A stretch of 64,000 nucleotides of DNA from the NCBI GenBank assembly GCA_900767825.1, contig CAAGAN010000006.1:62001-126000 (forward strand). Reading direction: 5' to 3'. The first letter of the stretch is position 1. Each line of letters opens with the position of its first letter. This document shows positions 15,772 to 24,941 of this stretch, one piece after another. A program made the position numbers and the translations under genes. A model generated the notes under the pieces. That model searched no databases, had not been told where the DNA came from, and saw only the letters and a program-made list of their open reading frames with translations. The DNA comes from Bacilli bacterium. Its GTDB lineage: Bacteria > Bacillota_I > Bacilli_A > RFN20 > CAG-826.

Positions 15772-17248
15772 AAAACAATTCAAAGAAGATTTCGAGAATG
15801 CAAATAAAGTTGATTTGGATTTTGATTTGGATCAATTAGAAGATAACACCAGGATGACTCTATTTAAGAATAAGTCTACTAGGAATTGGATACTAAGAGG
15901 ATGTTCTATCCTTGCTGTTTGCTTGTTATTAGTAGGGTTTTGCTTCCAGGTTGGATTATTAAAAATTAAAGTGAGTGCTAAATTCTATAAAAACAAATAT
16001 TCAGTAAGCGAAATCTATATAGCTGAATCTAATTCTTTTAAGAAATTAAATAACGTCACTTACCCTAGCAAGGAATATCCTACTAAATCTGAAATTAGCA
16101 AAGAAGAAGTAGCGGCGTATAACAATTTCTCATCATCGACTTATCAATCAATTTTAGAAACATCAAATAATGCAAATATGTCTTATTCGATAGTAGGCCT
16201 ATATTCTTTGATGAACGAAATGAGCTGCGGAACAACTAAAGAAGATTTGAAAGATAGATTCGATAATCTTTTAGGATTAGATAAAAATGGTAGATCATCT
16301 TTTTATGAGAAACTAATAAAAGCTAATTCTTTTGGGAAAGAGAATTCGACTATTCAGGTCAAGAATGCTGCTTTCTTAGATAATAAATATGAATATTCTA
16401 CTGAATTTGTTAATGACTTAACTAAGTTATATTGCGAAGCCTATCAACTTGATTTTGATTTGGATAGAAAAAAGATCTTTGAATGGATAGACCAGGCTTT
16501 AAAAACTTCTAATTATATAGATAATAGGTCTTTGGAAATTGATAAAGAGACTATGCTATTTTTATTCTCGACTTTCTATTTCAAAAATGATTGGTATATC
16601 AAATATAGAAGCGACAAAAACATCAAAGATAATTTCTATCTCAATGGTAACGATAAAGTTCAAACTACTTTTATGAAACATTCATATTTAATTGATTGTT
16701 ATTATGATTATGGGAATTATCTCTCTGTAACTGATTATTATGCTGATAAAGTGGCTTCAGTTACTTATTTAGTCCCAAAGAAAGTCGATGATAATATTTA
16801 TGAGCTGACAAAAGGAAAAAATATCTTTGTAGACGAAGAAGAAAACAAGGTAGTTAATTCAAATCCAAAAGAATCCATAATGGTTAAATTAACAACCCCT
16901 AAATTTTCATTTAAGAACGATATTGATTTGAAATCATCTTTAGGAAATTTGGGGTTTGAAGATGCTTTTGATAGGAACATCAATTCGTTTGATAAAGTCA
17001 TAAAAGAAAACCCGACAGAAAAATATAATGTCTATCTTCAAAACATTAAGCAAAGGAATGAGATTGAGTTTAACGAAAACGGGACAATAGTCAGGAGTTT
17101 GGCAACTGCTAGTTTTGGTGCTGGAAGTGCTGGAGTAACTGAAATGAATACGGTTGAAGTTAAACTGAACCAACCCTTTATTTACATTATAAAAGACATT
17201 AATGGGTTGCCTATTTTTGTTGGACATGTTGATAACCCAAAAGGATAA
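15761..17248 (+). CDS. Membrane-anchored serpin, putative anti-sigma/sensor partner of ECF factor
   Basis: 495 residues from the ATG at 15761 (GGAGGTGA 6 nt upstream; overlaps the sigma stop). Layout: about 44 cytoplasmic residues (KKQFKEDFENANKVDLDFD), one transmembrane helix (about 45-67), a linker, then a full-length extracellular serpin domain from about residue 130 to the end, recognised by NEMSCGTTKEDLKDRF near its start and QPFIYII..GLPIFVGHVDNP at its end. The reactive-loop hinge ENGTIVRSLATASF keeps Gly-Thr but has bulky Ile-Val-Arg at P13-P11, unlike good inhibitors. The topology is that of an anti-sigma factor with a serpin as the outside domain; that role is inferred from position and topology. 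Confidence 0.85.
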   Translation: MEIKKQFKEDFENANKVDLDFDLDQLEDNTRMTLFKNKSTRNWILRGCSILAVCLLLVGFCFQVGLLKIKVSAKFYKNKYSVSEIYIAESNSFKKLNNVTYPSKEYPTKSEISKEEVAAYNNFSSSTYQSILETSNNANMSYSIVGLYSLMNEMSCGTTKEDLKDRFDNLLGLDKNGRSSFYEKLIKANSFGKENSTIQVKNAAFLDNKYEYSTEFVNDLTKLYCEAYQLDFDLDRKKIFEWIDQALKTSNYIDNRSLEIDKETMLFLFSTFYFKNDWYIKYRSDKNIKDNFYLNGNDKVQTTFMKHSYLIDCYYDYGNYLSVTDYYADKVASVTYLVPKKVDDNIYELTKGKNIFVDEEENKVVNSNPKESIMVKLTTPKFSFKNDIDLKSSLGNLGFEDAFDRNINSFDKVIKENPTEKYNVYLQNIKQRNEIEFNENGTIVRSLATASFGAGSAGVTEMNTVEVKLNQPFIYIIKDINGLPIFVGHVDNPKG

Positions 17249-17270
17249 TGTAGCCTAATTTACTTACTCT

Positions 17271-19628
17271 TTAGTCCCTTTTAACTAATTTATTCGCATT
17301 ATCAAGAATATAACCTAATTCAGTTATCCCATTTATATCGGTTTGGTAAACCTTCTTAAGTAAACTTGAATGGATTGTTTTCATAGCGGTTTCGTATTCT
17401 TTCCCATTTAAAGAATCCAAAAGCAAGCAACCCGTATGTCCTTTATTTTCATTTAGATAGGCAAATGTCTTATTAGGAAGGCTCCATAATTCTTCTGTTT
17501 TTATGATGAATACGTTCGCGGTTTTATTCTTGTTTACTAAGTTATAAAATCCATCTTTTTTCTTAGAAACTATATTTGAAATAAAGCTAGTAAAATCTAG
17601 GGCTTCCGTTTTTAAGTACAAGACATCAAAGGCAACATAACGTAGATGTTCTATTGAAAATAAAGTCTTTTGGATAGGTAACAGTTTTTCTTGCTCGGCT
17701 TTATATCTTAATGATGCGACCGAAGAAGAGAATTTGTCCAAGGATATTTTTCGGTTATTATCAAGTTTAGTTATTTCAATTGATGCATAATGCAAATCAT
17801 CGTGTTGAACAAAGCTAAGCTTATAACCTAAAAGGTACATTTTTGTCGGATATGTATATATGGGGTTAATGTTTTTCTCTTTTTCTTCTGGCTTCATCAA
17901 TATCCATTCTATCTTTCCTCTTTGGTTTTCTTCTTCGTTTATCGATAAAGAATCGCGGTTAGATAAAGAATAAGAAGTGGATATAGAATAAGTAAGATTT
18001 AATGACATTCCGATAAAGGAAAGAATTTCATTTTTCTCAAACGCCCTATTTAAGAAATCTTCTAGATGCCCATAGGTGTAGCAGTGCTTTCTTTTTGTAT
18101 CTAATGGATAAGTTTCTTTATTCTTTCCATCATAGAGATTTACTTTGCCCTTGCTAGTTAATTGGAAGGCAAAGTAGTAGGTGTTCTTCCTTTCGTATTT
18201 AAGGTAAATCATTTCATACAATAAGGATAATATCTCATCATTTTCATCCCCGTTATCAACATGAACTACAAATAGATGGATGTTATCATCATTTTCTTTA
18301 GCAATCCTTTTCCCATATTCCATGACACTAGAACGGTCATGGATATTTATTTGGCTGTTAGAGATATTGAATAGATGTATGTAATTTGAAATAGATTCAT
18401 CAACAAAAATCTCTTCGCCGATATTTGAGACAAATTCAAAGGAAGGGATAACATCATCGAAAAGTTGGTATGAAGTAGCCATTTTCTCAAATAGGTTTAC
18501 TATAGCTTTCTGATTAGATATTAGATGGACCTTTATAGAAGGGACTTTCTTATAATTCTTTATATTGTTAATCCATTCTTCATTTTCTTCATAGAAATGA
18601 TACAAAGGATAATCTAGAACAAACTTTTCAGCGATTACATCATCAAAAGACAATGTTCTTATTACTCCAAAACTCCTAGTACCAAATCTATATGATTTTT
18701 CAAATTCACCAGTATGTTTTTGCAAAACTACATTGAGGTGTTCGTTAAGTTTTGCTTTTTCTAAAGGAGTTGCTAGTTGTTGGATTTTGTCAATATCAAA
18801 AGGCTTGCTATCTTTTAAGCAAGTCTCTATCTCCTTGCTATATTGAATATATTCTTTATTGAAGCAACGCCTAATCCTATTTAAGGCTAATATGCCTAGT
18901 TGGATGTTATCTTCTTCTTTTGAATATAATGACAAGATAGTTATCTTTCTTCCTTTACGTAATAATCCGCGGTTAATAAATGTTGATAGATATTTTTCGC
19001 TTAATGAAGCAAGGCGAAAATCAATATTAGCTTTTTCAAAGGCACTTTTGAATTCACTTGCGTTTGAATAAATCATAGAAGTTTTATCTAAAATTACTAC
19101 GACATTATCACCTTTTTTCTTCAATTGCTTGGCGATTTGCAATGAAAGTGGATTATTTTCGTCTGTAAATATAATTACGTCTGGACCAGATATTAAATTC
19201 TTCGCCCTTGGAATGAAGTTTTTGATGAACAACGTGATTGTTGACATGGCAACAAGGACAACGCAAGAAAAGGAGTGGATTACATAAACGATTATGAAAT
19301 ATAAATCCCCTCCATTTTTAGTTAAGACAAATGACCGTATATAATCCGATTTGATTTGGAAGACAAATAAGGTTAAGGCATCCGCGATACCCCCAGAAAT
19401 AAATTGAAGCCAGTTGCTGCCATCTTGAAATGGAAGTCTAGTTTCTGGGTTATAATATTTACCAAACCCACACATATAGAAACCAAATATGAACAAGACA
19501 ATCATGTAGAATAACTTGTTCTTCTTGTATTTCCTTACAAACAAATTGAAGAAGAAAGAAAACCAGCAGAACAAGATTCCTGCTACGGCAATCGAAGCCG
19601 ATAAAATTTCATTAATTGAATAATCCAT
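17271..19628 (-). CDS. Membrane protein with TrkA-N (NAD-binding) domain, putative ion-channel-like effector
   Basis: 785 residues. Four predicted membrane helices (about 12-31, 40-55, 74-92, 109-134) are followed by a Rossmann-like region resembling TrkA-N/RCK: VIIFTDENNPLSLQIAKQLK then NVVVILDK (about residues 151-185), ending near TILSLYSKEEDN. The long C-terminal half is mixed alpha/beta and unrecognised; SIEHLRYVAFDVL (about residue 680) vaguely recalls the EHxRW block of RyR-domain proteins. Rossmann-gated membrane proteins with RyR-like tails are known as ligand-gated effectors. It is the last gene of a three-gene operon, 11 nt after the TIR gene. No K+ selectivity filter (TVGYG) is seen. 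Confidence 0.75.
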   Translation of the reverse strand: MDYSINEILSASIAVAGILFCWFSFFFNLFVRKYKKNKLFYMIVLFIFGFYMCGFGKYYNPETRLPFQDGSNWLQFISGGIADALTLFVFQIKSDYIRSFVLTKNGGDLYFIIVYVIHSFSCVVLVAMSTITLFIKNFIPRAKNLISGPDVIIFTDENNPLSLQIAKQLKKKGDNVVVILDKTSMIYSNASEFKSAFEKANIDFRLASLSEKYLSTFINRGLLRKGRKITILSLYSKEEDNIQLGILALNRIRRCFNKEYIQYSKEIETCLKDSKPFDIDKIQQLATPLEKAKLNEHLNVVLQKHTGEFEKSYRFGTRSFGVIRTLSFDDVIAEKFVLDYPLYHFYEENEEWINNIKNYKKVPSIKVHLISNQKAIVNLFEKMATSYQLFDDVIPSFEFVSNIGEEIFVDESISNYIHLFNISNSQINIHDRSSVMEYGKRIAKENDDNIHLFVVHVDNGDENDEILSLLYEMIYLKYERKNTYYFAFQLTSKGKVNLYDGKNKETYPLDTKRKHCYTYGHLEDFLNRAFEKNEILSFIGMSLNLTYSISTSYSLSNRDSLSINEEENQRGKIEWILMKPEEKEKNINPIYTYPTKMYLLGYKLSFVQHDDLHYASIEITKLDNNRKISLDKFSSSVASLRYKAEQEKLLPIQKTLFSIEHLRYVAFDVLYLKTEALDFTSFISNIVSKKKDGFYNLVNKNKTANVFIIKTEELWSLPNKTFAYLNENKGHTGCLLLDSLNGKEYETAMKTIHSSLLKKVYQTDINGITELGYILDNANKLVKRD

Positions 19629-19639
19629 TCTTGCACTCC

Positions 19640-20326
19640 CTAAAATTTATGCTCTTTCTCTAAACATCCAGGTGATACTTCTAATAATTCGTTTTTCTTT
19701 GCCTTGATATGCTTGTTGCAACAAGGAAAATAGAAACCATTTTCATCTATTATAACCCTATCTTTATCATGGCAAAGGCAAAGGCTATTCTTCTCATTTC
19801 CATCGTGAAATATACGGAAACAGTTTTTACATATCTTAATGTTATCTACTTTTTTATTTTCCTTCATGATGACTGTATTGATCGTATTGAAAAAGGTAGC
19901 CATCGATGATGCATCTTGATAAAGGGCAATTTCGCCAGAATTATTTTTATATAGTGGTAAACTTTCTATTATCCTTTTTGTTCCTGGGGATACTAGAAAA
20001 TAAGGCAGTGGTTTTCTTCCTTCTCTAGTTTCTAGATAAATACGTCTTTCTTCGTTTACGAAATGTCTATTCTCGTTTTCTATTGTTAATGAGACGCCAA
20101 GAAATAAAGTCGCTTCCTTTAAAGCGCGTTCAATCTCTTCATCGAAAGTATCTTTTTTCCTAGTCAATAAAGATTCCGGGCAAAAGAAAGTATGGATACC
20201 TAATAGATTTTCTAGAACCTCATATAATTTCTTTGCATGGTAATATTCTTTGGTAAATATTAGTTCCTCAGCATCTTCTTTTTCTAGTCGAGGAAAGGAA
20301 ATGAATATTTGATAGGGCTTATTCAT
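19640..20326 (-). CDS. TIR-domain protein with C-terminal zinc-ribbon cysteines
   Basis: 228 residues. The N-terminal ~110 residues have the TIR layout: beta-A YQIFISFPRLE, a central HTFFCPESLL strand/loop, FDEEIERALKEATLFLGVSL and the alpha-C/alpha-D region RHFVNEERRIYL with Glu92/Glu93 at the position of the catalytic glutamate of NAD+-cleaving TIRs. Cysteines follow as CKNC (about residue 172), then CLCH and CCNKH, suggesting metal binding. It overlaps the upstream gene by 8 bp and precedes a membrane gene. TIR enzymes make cyclic-ADP-ribose-type signals or destroy NAD+; either would suit a TIR plus membrane-effector cassette. Confidence 0.75.
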   Translation of the reverse strand: MNKPYQIFISFPRLEKEDAEELIFTKEYYHAKKLYEVLENLLGIHTFFCPESLLTRKKDTFDEEIERALKEATLFLGVSLTIENENRHFVNEERRIYLETREGRKPLPYFLVSPGTKRIIESLPLYKNNSGEIALYQDASSMATFFNTINTVIMKENKKVDNIKICKNCFRIFHDGNEKNSLCLCHDKDRVIIDENGFYFPCCNKHIKAKKNELLEVSPGCLEKEHKF

Positions 20327-21401
20327 CTTTTATATACCTCCTATATTCTTCGCTAGAGATTTTTATAAAGCGGATTGTTCCGCATTTATTGTTATCGTAG
20401 CCATAATAATATCCATTCAATATATGTCTAGAAAGGAAATCGTCTATTTCTGCTTTTAATAACACTATTCCTTTAACAGAGGTTAAGACCTTGTCTGGCT
20501 CATATTCATAATAGAAATAGATGGTATTGCCTTTTATATCTATTGTAGAGGAAACTGAATGGCATAAAGGGGAATCCGTATAGCTTATTGCCCTTCCTTG
20601 CAAGGAAAGTTCGCTACCTTCGCGCTTAATTTTTACTACCCTATAAGAAGCAGGGGTATTGCTAAGCTGACTATGTGGGCTTGGAGTAGAGAGATATAAA
20701 TAATGCCCGCATAGCAAATCTTTGATCTCTTCTTTTTCATTACCTTCCTTGATGCTATCTTTTTCAAGTGGCTTTCTTCTTCCGATTAAGAAAAATCTAG
20801 TATTTGTCTGTCCATAATTAGAAGCACTTTCGTCTTGGAAACGTATTAAATCAGGATAATCGGAAATCGAAGCGTTCCCTAATGCTAACGCTTTTTCATT
20901 TGGATGTTTGCTTATATAATCCAAGGCTTCGGTAGTGGAGGCTTTCTTTCTCATTGCAGCAAAAGGGATAGATTCATTTATGAACATTGAACATTGCCTT
21001 AATGTTGGCAAATTCCCATACACGGATTCAATATCATATCCTTTTATGCCTTCATTATCTTTGTGTATGTAACTATATAAGACAATTTTGGATTTATAAG
21101 TATCGAATAGTTCAATCGGCACTTCTTCATTTAAAAGTAAGTCCCTTACCTGTGGGACTAAACCGCAGTCATCATTAGCGAAAGGAACAAAAGCATAATC
21201 GGCTTCATGAAATAAGAAAGCCTCTTTTATTTCATCCATGTTTTTACCTGCGATTAATTGAATCTTGTAATTATCATCTTCAAATAATTCGCAGGGCTTT
21301 ATTTCTTTCATTGATTGGCTTGATGAATATAAATATTTCTTCAACGCTAAATAAGTATTGCTTTTGCCAAAGCCAAAATAAATTAGCTTAATTTCTTTCA
21401 T
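20319..21401 (-). CDS. Prephenate-dehydratase-fold binding protein with C-terminal beta-rich domain
   Basis: 360 residues. Residues ~50-205 follow the prephenate dehydratase/periplasmic-binding fold: ADYAFVPFANDDCG, GYDIESVYGNLPTLRQCSMF, STTEALDYISKHP, ALALGNASISDYPDL and NTRFFLIGRRK. The catalytic Thr-Arg-Phe motif is present as NTRFF, but the chorismate-mutase and ACT domains and the rest of the aromatic pathway are absent. About 150 C-terminal residues form a separate beta-rich domain (GHYLYLSTPS ... GYYYGYDNNKCGTIRFIKIS). As first gene of an operon with a TIR and a membrane protein it is better read as a small-molecule sensor than as phenylalanine biosynthesis. Confidence 0.75.
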   Translation of the reverse strand: MKEIKLIYFGFGKSNTYLALKKYLYSSSQSMKEIKPCELFEDDNYKIQLIAGKNMDEIKEAFLFHEADYAFVPFANDDCGLVPQVRDLLLNEEVPIELFDTYKSKIVLYSYIHKDNEGIKGYDIESVYGNLPTLRQCSMFINESIPFAAMRKKASTTEALDYISKHPNEKALALGNASISDYPDLIRFQDESASNYGQTNTRFFLIGRRKPLEKDSIKEGNEKEEIKDLLCGHYLYLSTPSPHSQLSNTPASYRVVKIKREGSELSLQGRAISYTDSPLCHSVSSTIDIKGNTIYFYYEYEPDKVLTSVKGIVLLKAEIDDFLSRHILNGYYYGYDNNKCGTIRFIKISSEEYRRYIKDE

Positions 21402-21586
21402 GGTGATATCTGCCCTTACTTTTTTCCTTAATTATCGTATAAAACAAAGACTTTTATTGCAATGTTAAAGGCTTGTTTTTTCTATATAAACGTTATTTTC
21501 ATGCTTTTAGGATAATTTATTTCATTTATATTTATGTCGAATAATATAATTTTTTCCGCACATGAAGCTATCTTGGAGACATCTAT

Positions 21587-24439
21587 ATGAATAAAAAGCT
21601 AAAAGTAGCAGCGGTTACTTTATCTTCGTTTTTGTTATTTGGTTCTATATTTACTTTGGCTCAAAACCTATATAGAGAATACAAAACAGGAGATTACATT
21701 AAAGAAGAAGATGCTTATTTTGGTAAGAAAATCACTGATCCAACTGGATTAATAAAGGCATCTAAATATGTTGTTCCTGGTGATGGAGAATATTCAAAGC
21801 AAAAGACCCGTTCATTAGGTACATCATTAATCGGCAATATCGAAAGTGTCTGGGATAGCTATACAGGTAAAGGTACTACCATTGCTGTTATTGATGATGG
21901 ATTCGATTATAAACATCCTGAATATGTTAGAAGCGATGGAACGAGTACTATATCTAAAGATAGCCGTTATTATTATGCCAATAGTGACGGCACTGCTTGT
22001 TTATATAAAAATTATGATACAGATTCTAGTTGTATTGCTGAAGATTGGGAAAAAGTAGATGTTAATGAGTATGCTTGGGCGACTCATGGTACGAATACAT
22101 CTACAACAGCGGCTGCCCCTCTAAATGGCGTAGGTGGAGTTGGAATTGCTCCTGATGCAGATATTTTGGCTTTAAAGATTGATATGAGTTTTGTTGCTAT
22201 TGAAGGCGCTATCGATTATGCGATTAGCCAAAATGTTGATGTCATCAATATGTCTTTAGGTGCATATGCTGAAAACTTTACTGATGGCTGGGGAGATGCT
22301 CAAGAAGGCGATAGTTCGGTTGCCACTTATTTGGAAGAAGTTTGTAAAAAAGCATATAACGCTGGAATTATTGTTGTAGCAGCAGCTGGAAATGAATCTA
22401 CTTATCATAAATCATATCCAGCCTGTAATAGCAATGTAATCGGAGTTGGTGCTATAGGTGACTATGATAACAAGGGTAATGCTTCTAAACTTGCTGAATT
22501 CACTAATTATGTTGATCCTAACCAAACTGGTGAGGTTAATGTTGATATTCTAGCCCCTGGATACGTTTATACAGCCACCCAATCGGGGACTAAAAATTCC
22601 ATAACCCATATATATGAAGATACACAGGGTACTTCATTTTCTAGCCCAATAGTTGCAGGGGCCGCTTGCTTATGGAAACAAAAATATCCAAACGGAACGC
22701 CATCTCAATTCCTAAATCAACTCCAAAGTACTGCTGATGATATTGGCACATACAAAAACAAAATGATTCCTTTAAATAGCTGGGATAGTAGGCTTAGTGA
22801 TGTTGGTCCATCCAACATTACTAACGGAAGATTAAATGTTGCTAATTTAATGGAAATAGATGAACCTTTTGTTTCTATTCAGCAAACTTCAATTAATCTT
22901 GCGGTTAACGAAAAGATTAAGGTTAAGCTAGAAACTGCTAATGGAACCATTACGTATGCATCATCTAATGCTGATGTTGCTAAAGTTGACGGAAACGGAT
23001 TAATAGTAGGCGTTAGCGAAGGCAATGCAAATATCATTGTCACAGCTACTAAAAATGGGAAAATAGCTACAGCAAGTGTTCCTGTTAAAGTTTCTCCATT
23101 TGTTGCGACATCATCTTTAAGTGTTGACCCTAGTTCAGTGAAACTTACAGTTGGCGATACTTATGATATGGAGAAAACTGTTATAACTACTCCTAGCGAT
23201 GCCTCTAGACTTTTCTTGTATGAAAGCCAAGATGATAAAGTTGCTAGCGTAGATATTGATACTGGTTTAGTTACCGCTATTGGTGAAGGAACTACAACAA
23301 TTGATGTTATTGCTCCTTATGGTGAGGGTAGTGCATCCTTATTAGTAACGGTAGAAGCTCCATTAACTCCAACTACATGGGATAAAGTAACATCCCAAGC
23401 TGAATTAATTGATGGTGATTATTTAATTGTTTATGAAAAAGGTAATGTCGCTTTTAACGGCGGACTAGATTCTTTAGATGTTCCTAATAACACTGTTTCT
23501 ATAACTATTTCTAATAATAAGATTACCTATGACAAAACTACTGAAGCTGCTAAATTTACTCTCGAATCATATTCTGGTGGATATAGTATTAAATTCTCTA
23601 GTGGCAGTTATATAGCTGCTAAGCAAGAGAAAAATTCTCTGCTTTCATTTTCCTCTCCACAGAAAAATGAAATCACTTTTTCTAACGGTAATGCATTAAT
23701 TGTCTCAAATGGATGCACTTTAAAATTTAATGATGTTAGTAATCAAAATAGATTTAGGTATTATGCAAAAGGTCAACAAAATATTCAATTATATAAAGCC
23801 TCTTCAACTAGCGCCGATATTCTTACGAATGTTAATTTAACTTGCGATAAATCATTCCATCCAGGTGAAAGCATCACTAAATCCGATATAAAGATGACCC
23901 TAGTTTATTCTAGCGGTAAAACCATTGAAACCACTGAATTTAACTTCGCTGATTATATGTTTACTTATGAAGATGCTTTAAGTGGTGGAACTATTTCCAA
24001 GAAGCAATTTAATATTACTTATGAAGGAAAACAATATAATCTAGATGTCAATATTTCTAGAATCGCATTCGATGAAACTCTTAAATCAGCTTCTAATGTT
24101 GCTAATTTCATCATGTATGAAGATAACGCAAATCAATGCACGTCTAAGCTAGATTTAGCAATTTCTTACCTTAATGAACTTTCTAGCGATGAAAAGAATG
24201 CCTTCTCGACTTCTACTGACTATGTAATTTCTACTGCTAGAAATAGATTAGAAGCCTGGGCTAGACATGAAGGAAAAACATTCTCTTTTGTTGATAACGC
24301 TTTTGTAGCATCCGGCTTAAGAAACCAGCCTTCATTTAACAAGAATAACGAAGCTATTGTGATTACTATCTTAGGCTTAGCATCGGCGTTAGCAGTTGCA
24401 ACTGGAATAGTCTTGCTAAAACGAAAGAAAGAGCATTAA
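21587..24439 (+). CDS. Cell-surface subtilisin-like serine protease (S8) with Ig-like domains
   Basis: 950 residues. An N-terminal signal peptide (VAAVTLSSFLLFGSIFTLAQ) is followed by the S8 catalytic domain: Asp103 in AVIDDGFDY, His167 in AWATHGTN and Ser350 in GTSFSSPIVAGAA. Two BIG2 bacterial Ig-like domains follow (about residues 430-505 and 508-590, 'VKLTVGDTYDM...ASVDIDTGLVTAIGEG'), then an unrecognised ~300-residue region and a C-terminal membrane helix (ITILGLASALAVATGIVLL) with a Lys/Arg tail. It is thus a membrane-anchored exoprotease. It is divergent from the TIR operon and 4 kb from a membrane serpin; any functional link between protease and serpin is conjecture. Confidence 0.92.
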   Translation: MNKKLKVAAVTLSSFLLFGSIFTLAQNLYREYKTGDYIKEEDAYFGKKITDPTGLIKASKYVVPGDGEYSKQKTRSLGTSLIGNIESVWDSYTGKGTTIAVIDDGFDYKHPEYVRSDGTSTISKDSRYYYANSDGTACLYKNYDTDSSCIAEDWEKVDVNEYAWATHGTNTSTTAAAPLNGVGGVGIAPDADILALKIDMSFVAIEGAIDYAISQNVDVINMSLGAYAENFTDGWGDAQEGDSSVATYLEEVCKKAYNAGIIVVAAAGNESTYHKSYPACNSNVIGVGAIGDYDNKGNASKLAEFTNYVDPNQTGEVNVDILAPGYVYTATQSGTKNSITHIYEDTQGTSFSSPIVAGAACLWKQKYPNGTPSQFLNQLQSTADDIGTYKNKMIPLNSWDSRLSDVGPSNITNGRLNVANLMEIDEPFVSIQQTSINLAVNEKIKVKLETANGTITYASSNADVAKVDGNGLIVGVSEGNANIIVTATKNGKIATASVPVKVSPFVATSSLSVDPSSVKLTVGDTYDMEKTVITTPSDASRLFLYESQDDKVASVDIDTGLVTAIGEGTTTIDVIAPYGEGSASLLVTVEAPLTPTTWDKVTSQAELIDGDYLIVYEKGNVAFNGGLDSLDVPNNTVSITISNNKITYDKTTEAAKFTLESYSGGYSIKFSSGSYIAAKQEKNSLLSFSSPQKNEITFSNGNALIVSNGCTLKFNDVSNQNRFRYYAKGQQNIQLYKASSTSADILTNVNLTCDKSFHPGESITKSDIKMTLVYSSGKTIETTEFNFADYMFTYEDALSGGTISKKQFNITYEGKQYNLDVNISRIAFDETLKSASNVANFIMYEDNANQCTSKLDLAISYLNELSSDEKNAFSTSTDYVISTARNRLEAWARHEGKTFSFVDNAFVASGLRNQPSFNKNNEAIVITILGLASALAVATGIVLLKRKKEH

Positions 24440-24478
24440 TAAAAATCATCAAATCAATAAAATATGTGACCCATGTAT

Positions 24479-24511
24479 TAAAAAAAGGCCGCATTTTTTA
24501 ATTTGCGACCT
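24479..24511 (-). terminator. Rho-independent terminator of the antiporter operon (minus strand)
   Basis: Read on the minus strand, AGGTCGCA pairs with TGCGGCCT (one G-U pair) and is followed by seven or more T. It lies just downstream of the small membrane gene ending at 24535. Confidence 0.8.
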
Positions 24512-24534
24512 AAGGAGGAAAAACAAATATTCGA

Positions 24535-24936
24535 TTAGATTTTCTTGCTATTAATTACATCTAGTAAGTAATAAGTGGTGAATATAACAAACAAGAGAGT
24601 GAATGACCAATACTTGAATACGAATATAGAGATAATCATGAATAAATAAGAGAAGCAGAATAACAAATTATTTCTATACATATTGAAGTGAAGAACAAAA
24701 TATAACGCCAACAAAAGATGAATGCATATGGTTATTAAATAAGAGGGGGCATATATTCCTAATAATATATCAACGGTTAATGTCACTAGGAATATTGGAA
24801 GGTTAATTAGCAATGTCACTAGAAATGGGGATTTATGGTCTTTATAGGCATCGTTTACTATTCCTACATAGCTAAGTTTCTTATTTGGGATGAAACTAAT
24901 AAGAATGTTTAATAGCGAATGCATGTAATAGCTCAT
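24535..24936 (-). CDS. Small integral membrane protein, 133 aa
   Basis: Not recognised. Four predicted helices (about residues 38-60, 63-82, 90-105, 112-126) after an amphipathic start MSYYMHSLLNILISF. It starts 5 nt after the antiporter stop; its ribosome site AAAGGGGG lies in the last codons of the antiporter, so the two are co-expressed. It could be an accessory subunit or simply a neighbour. Confidence 0.65.
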   Translation of the reverse strand: MSYYMHSLLNILISFIPNKKLSYVGIVNDAYKDHKSPFLVTLLINLPIFLVTLTVDILLGIYAPSYLITICIHLLLALYFVLHFNMYRNNLLFCFSYLFMIISIFVFKYWSFTLLFVIFTTYYLLDVINSKKI

Positions 24937-24941
24937 TTTCT

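Noticed and set aside
17271..19628. Classical K+ channel (TrkH/Kch)
   Set aside because: A TrkA-N-like domain is present but no selectivity-filter sequence (TVGYG-like) is visible between the helices.
20319..21401. Ordinary phenylalanine biosynthesis enzyme (pheA)
   Set aside because: No ACT or chorismate-mutase domain, an extra unknown domain, no pathway neighbours, and operon partners with TIR and membrane proteins.
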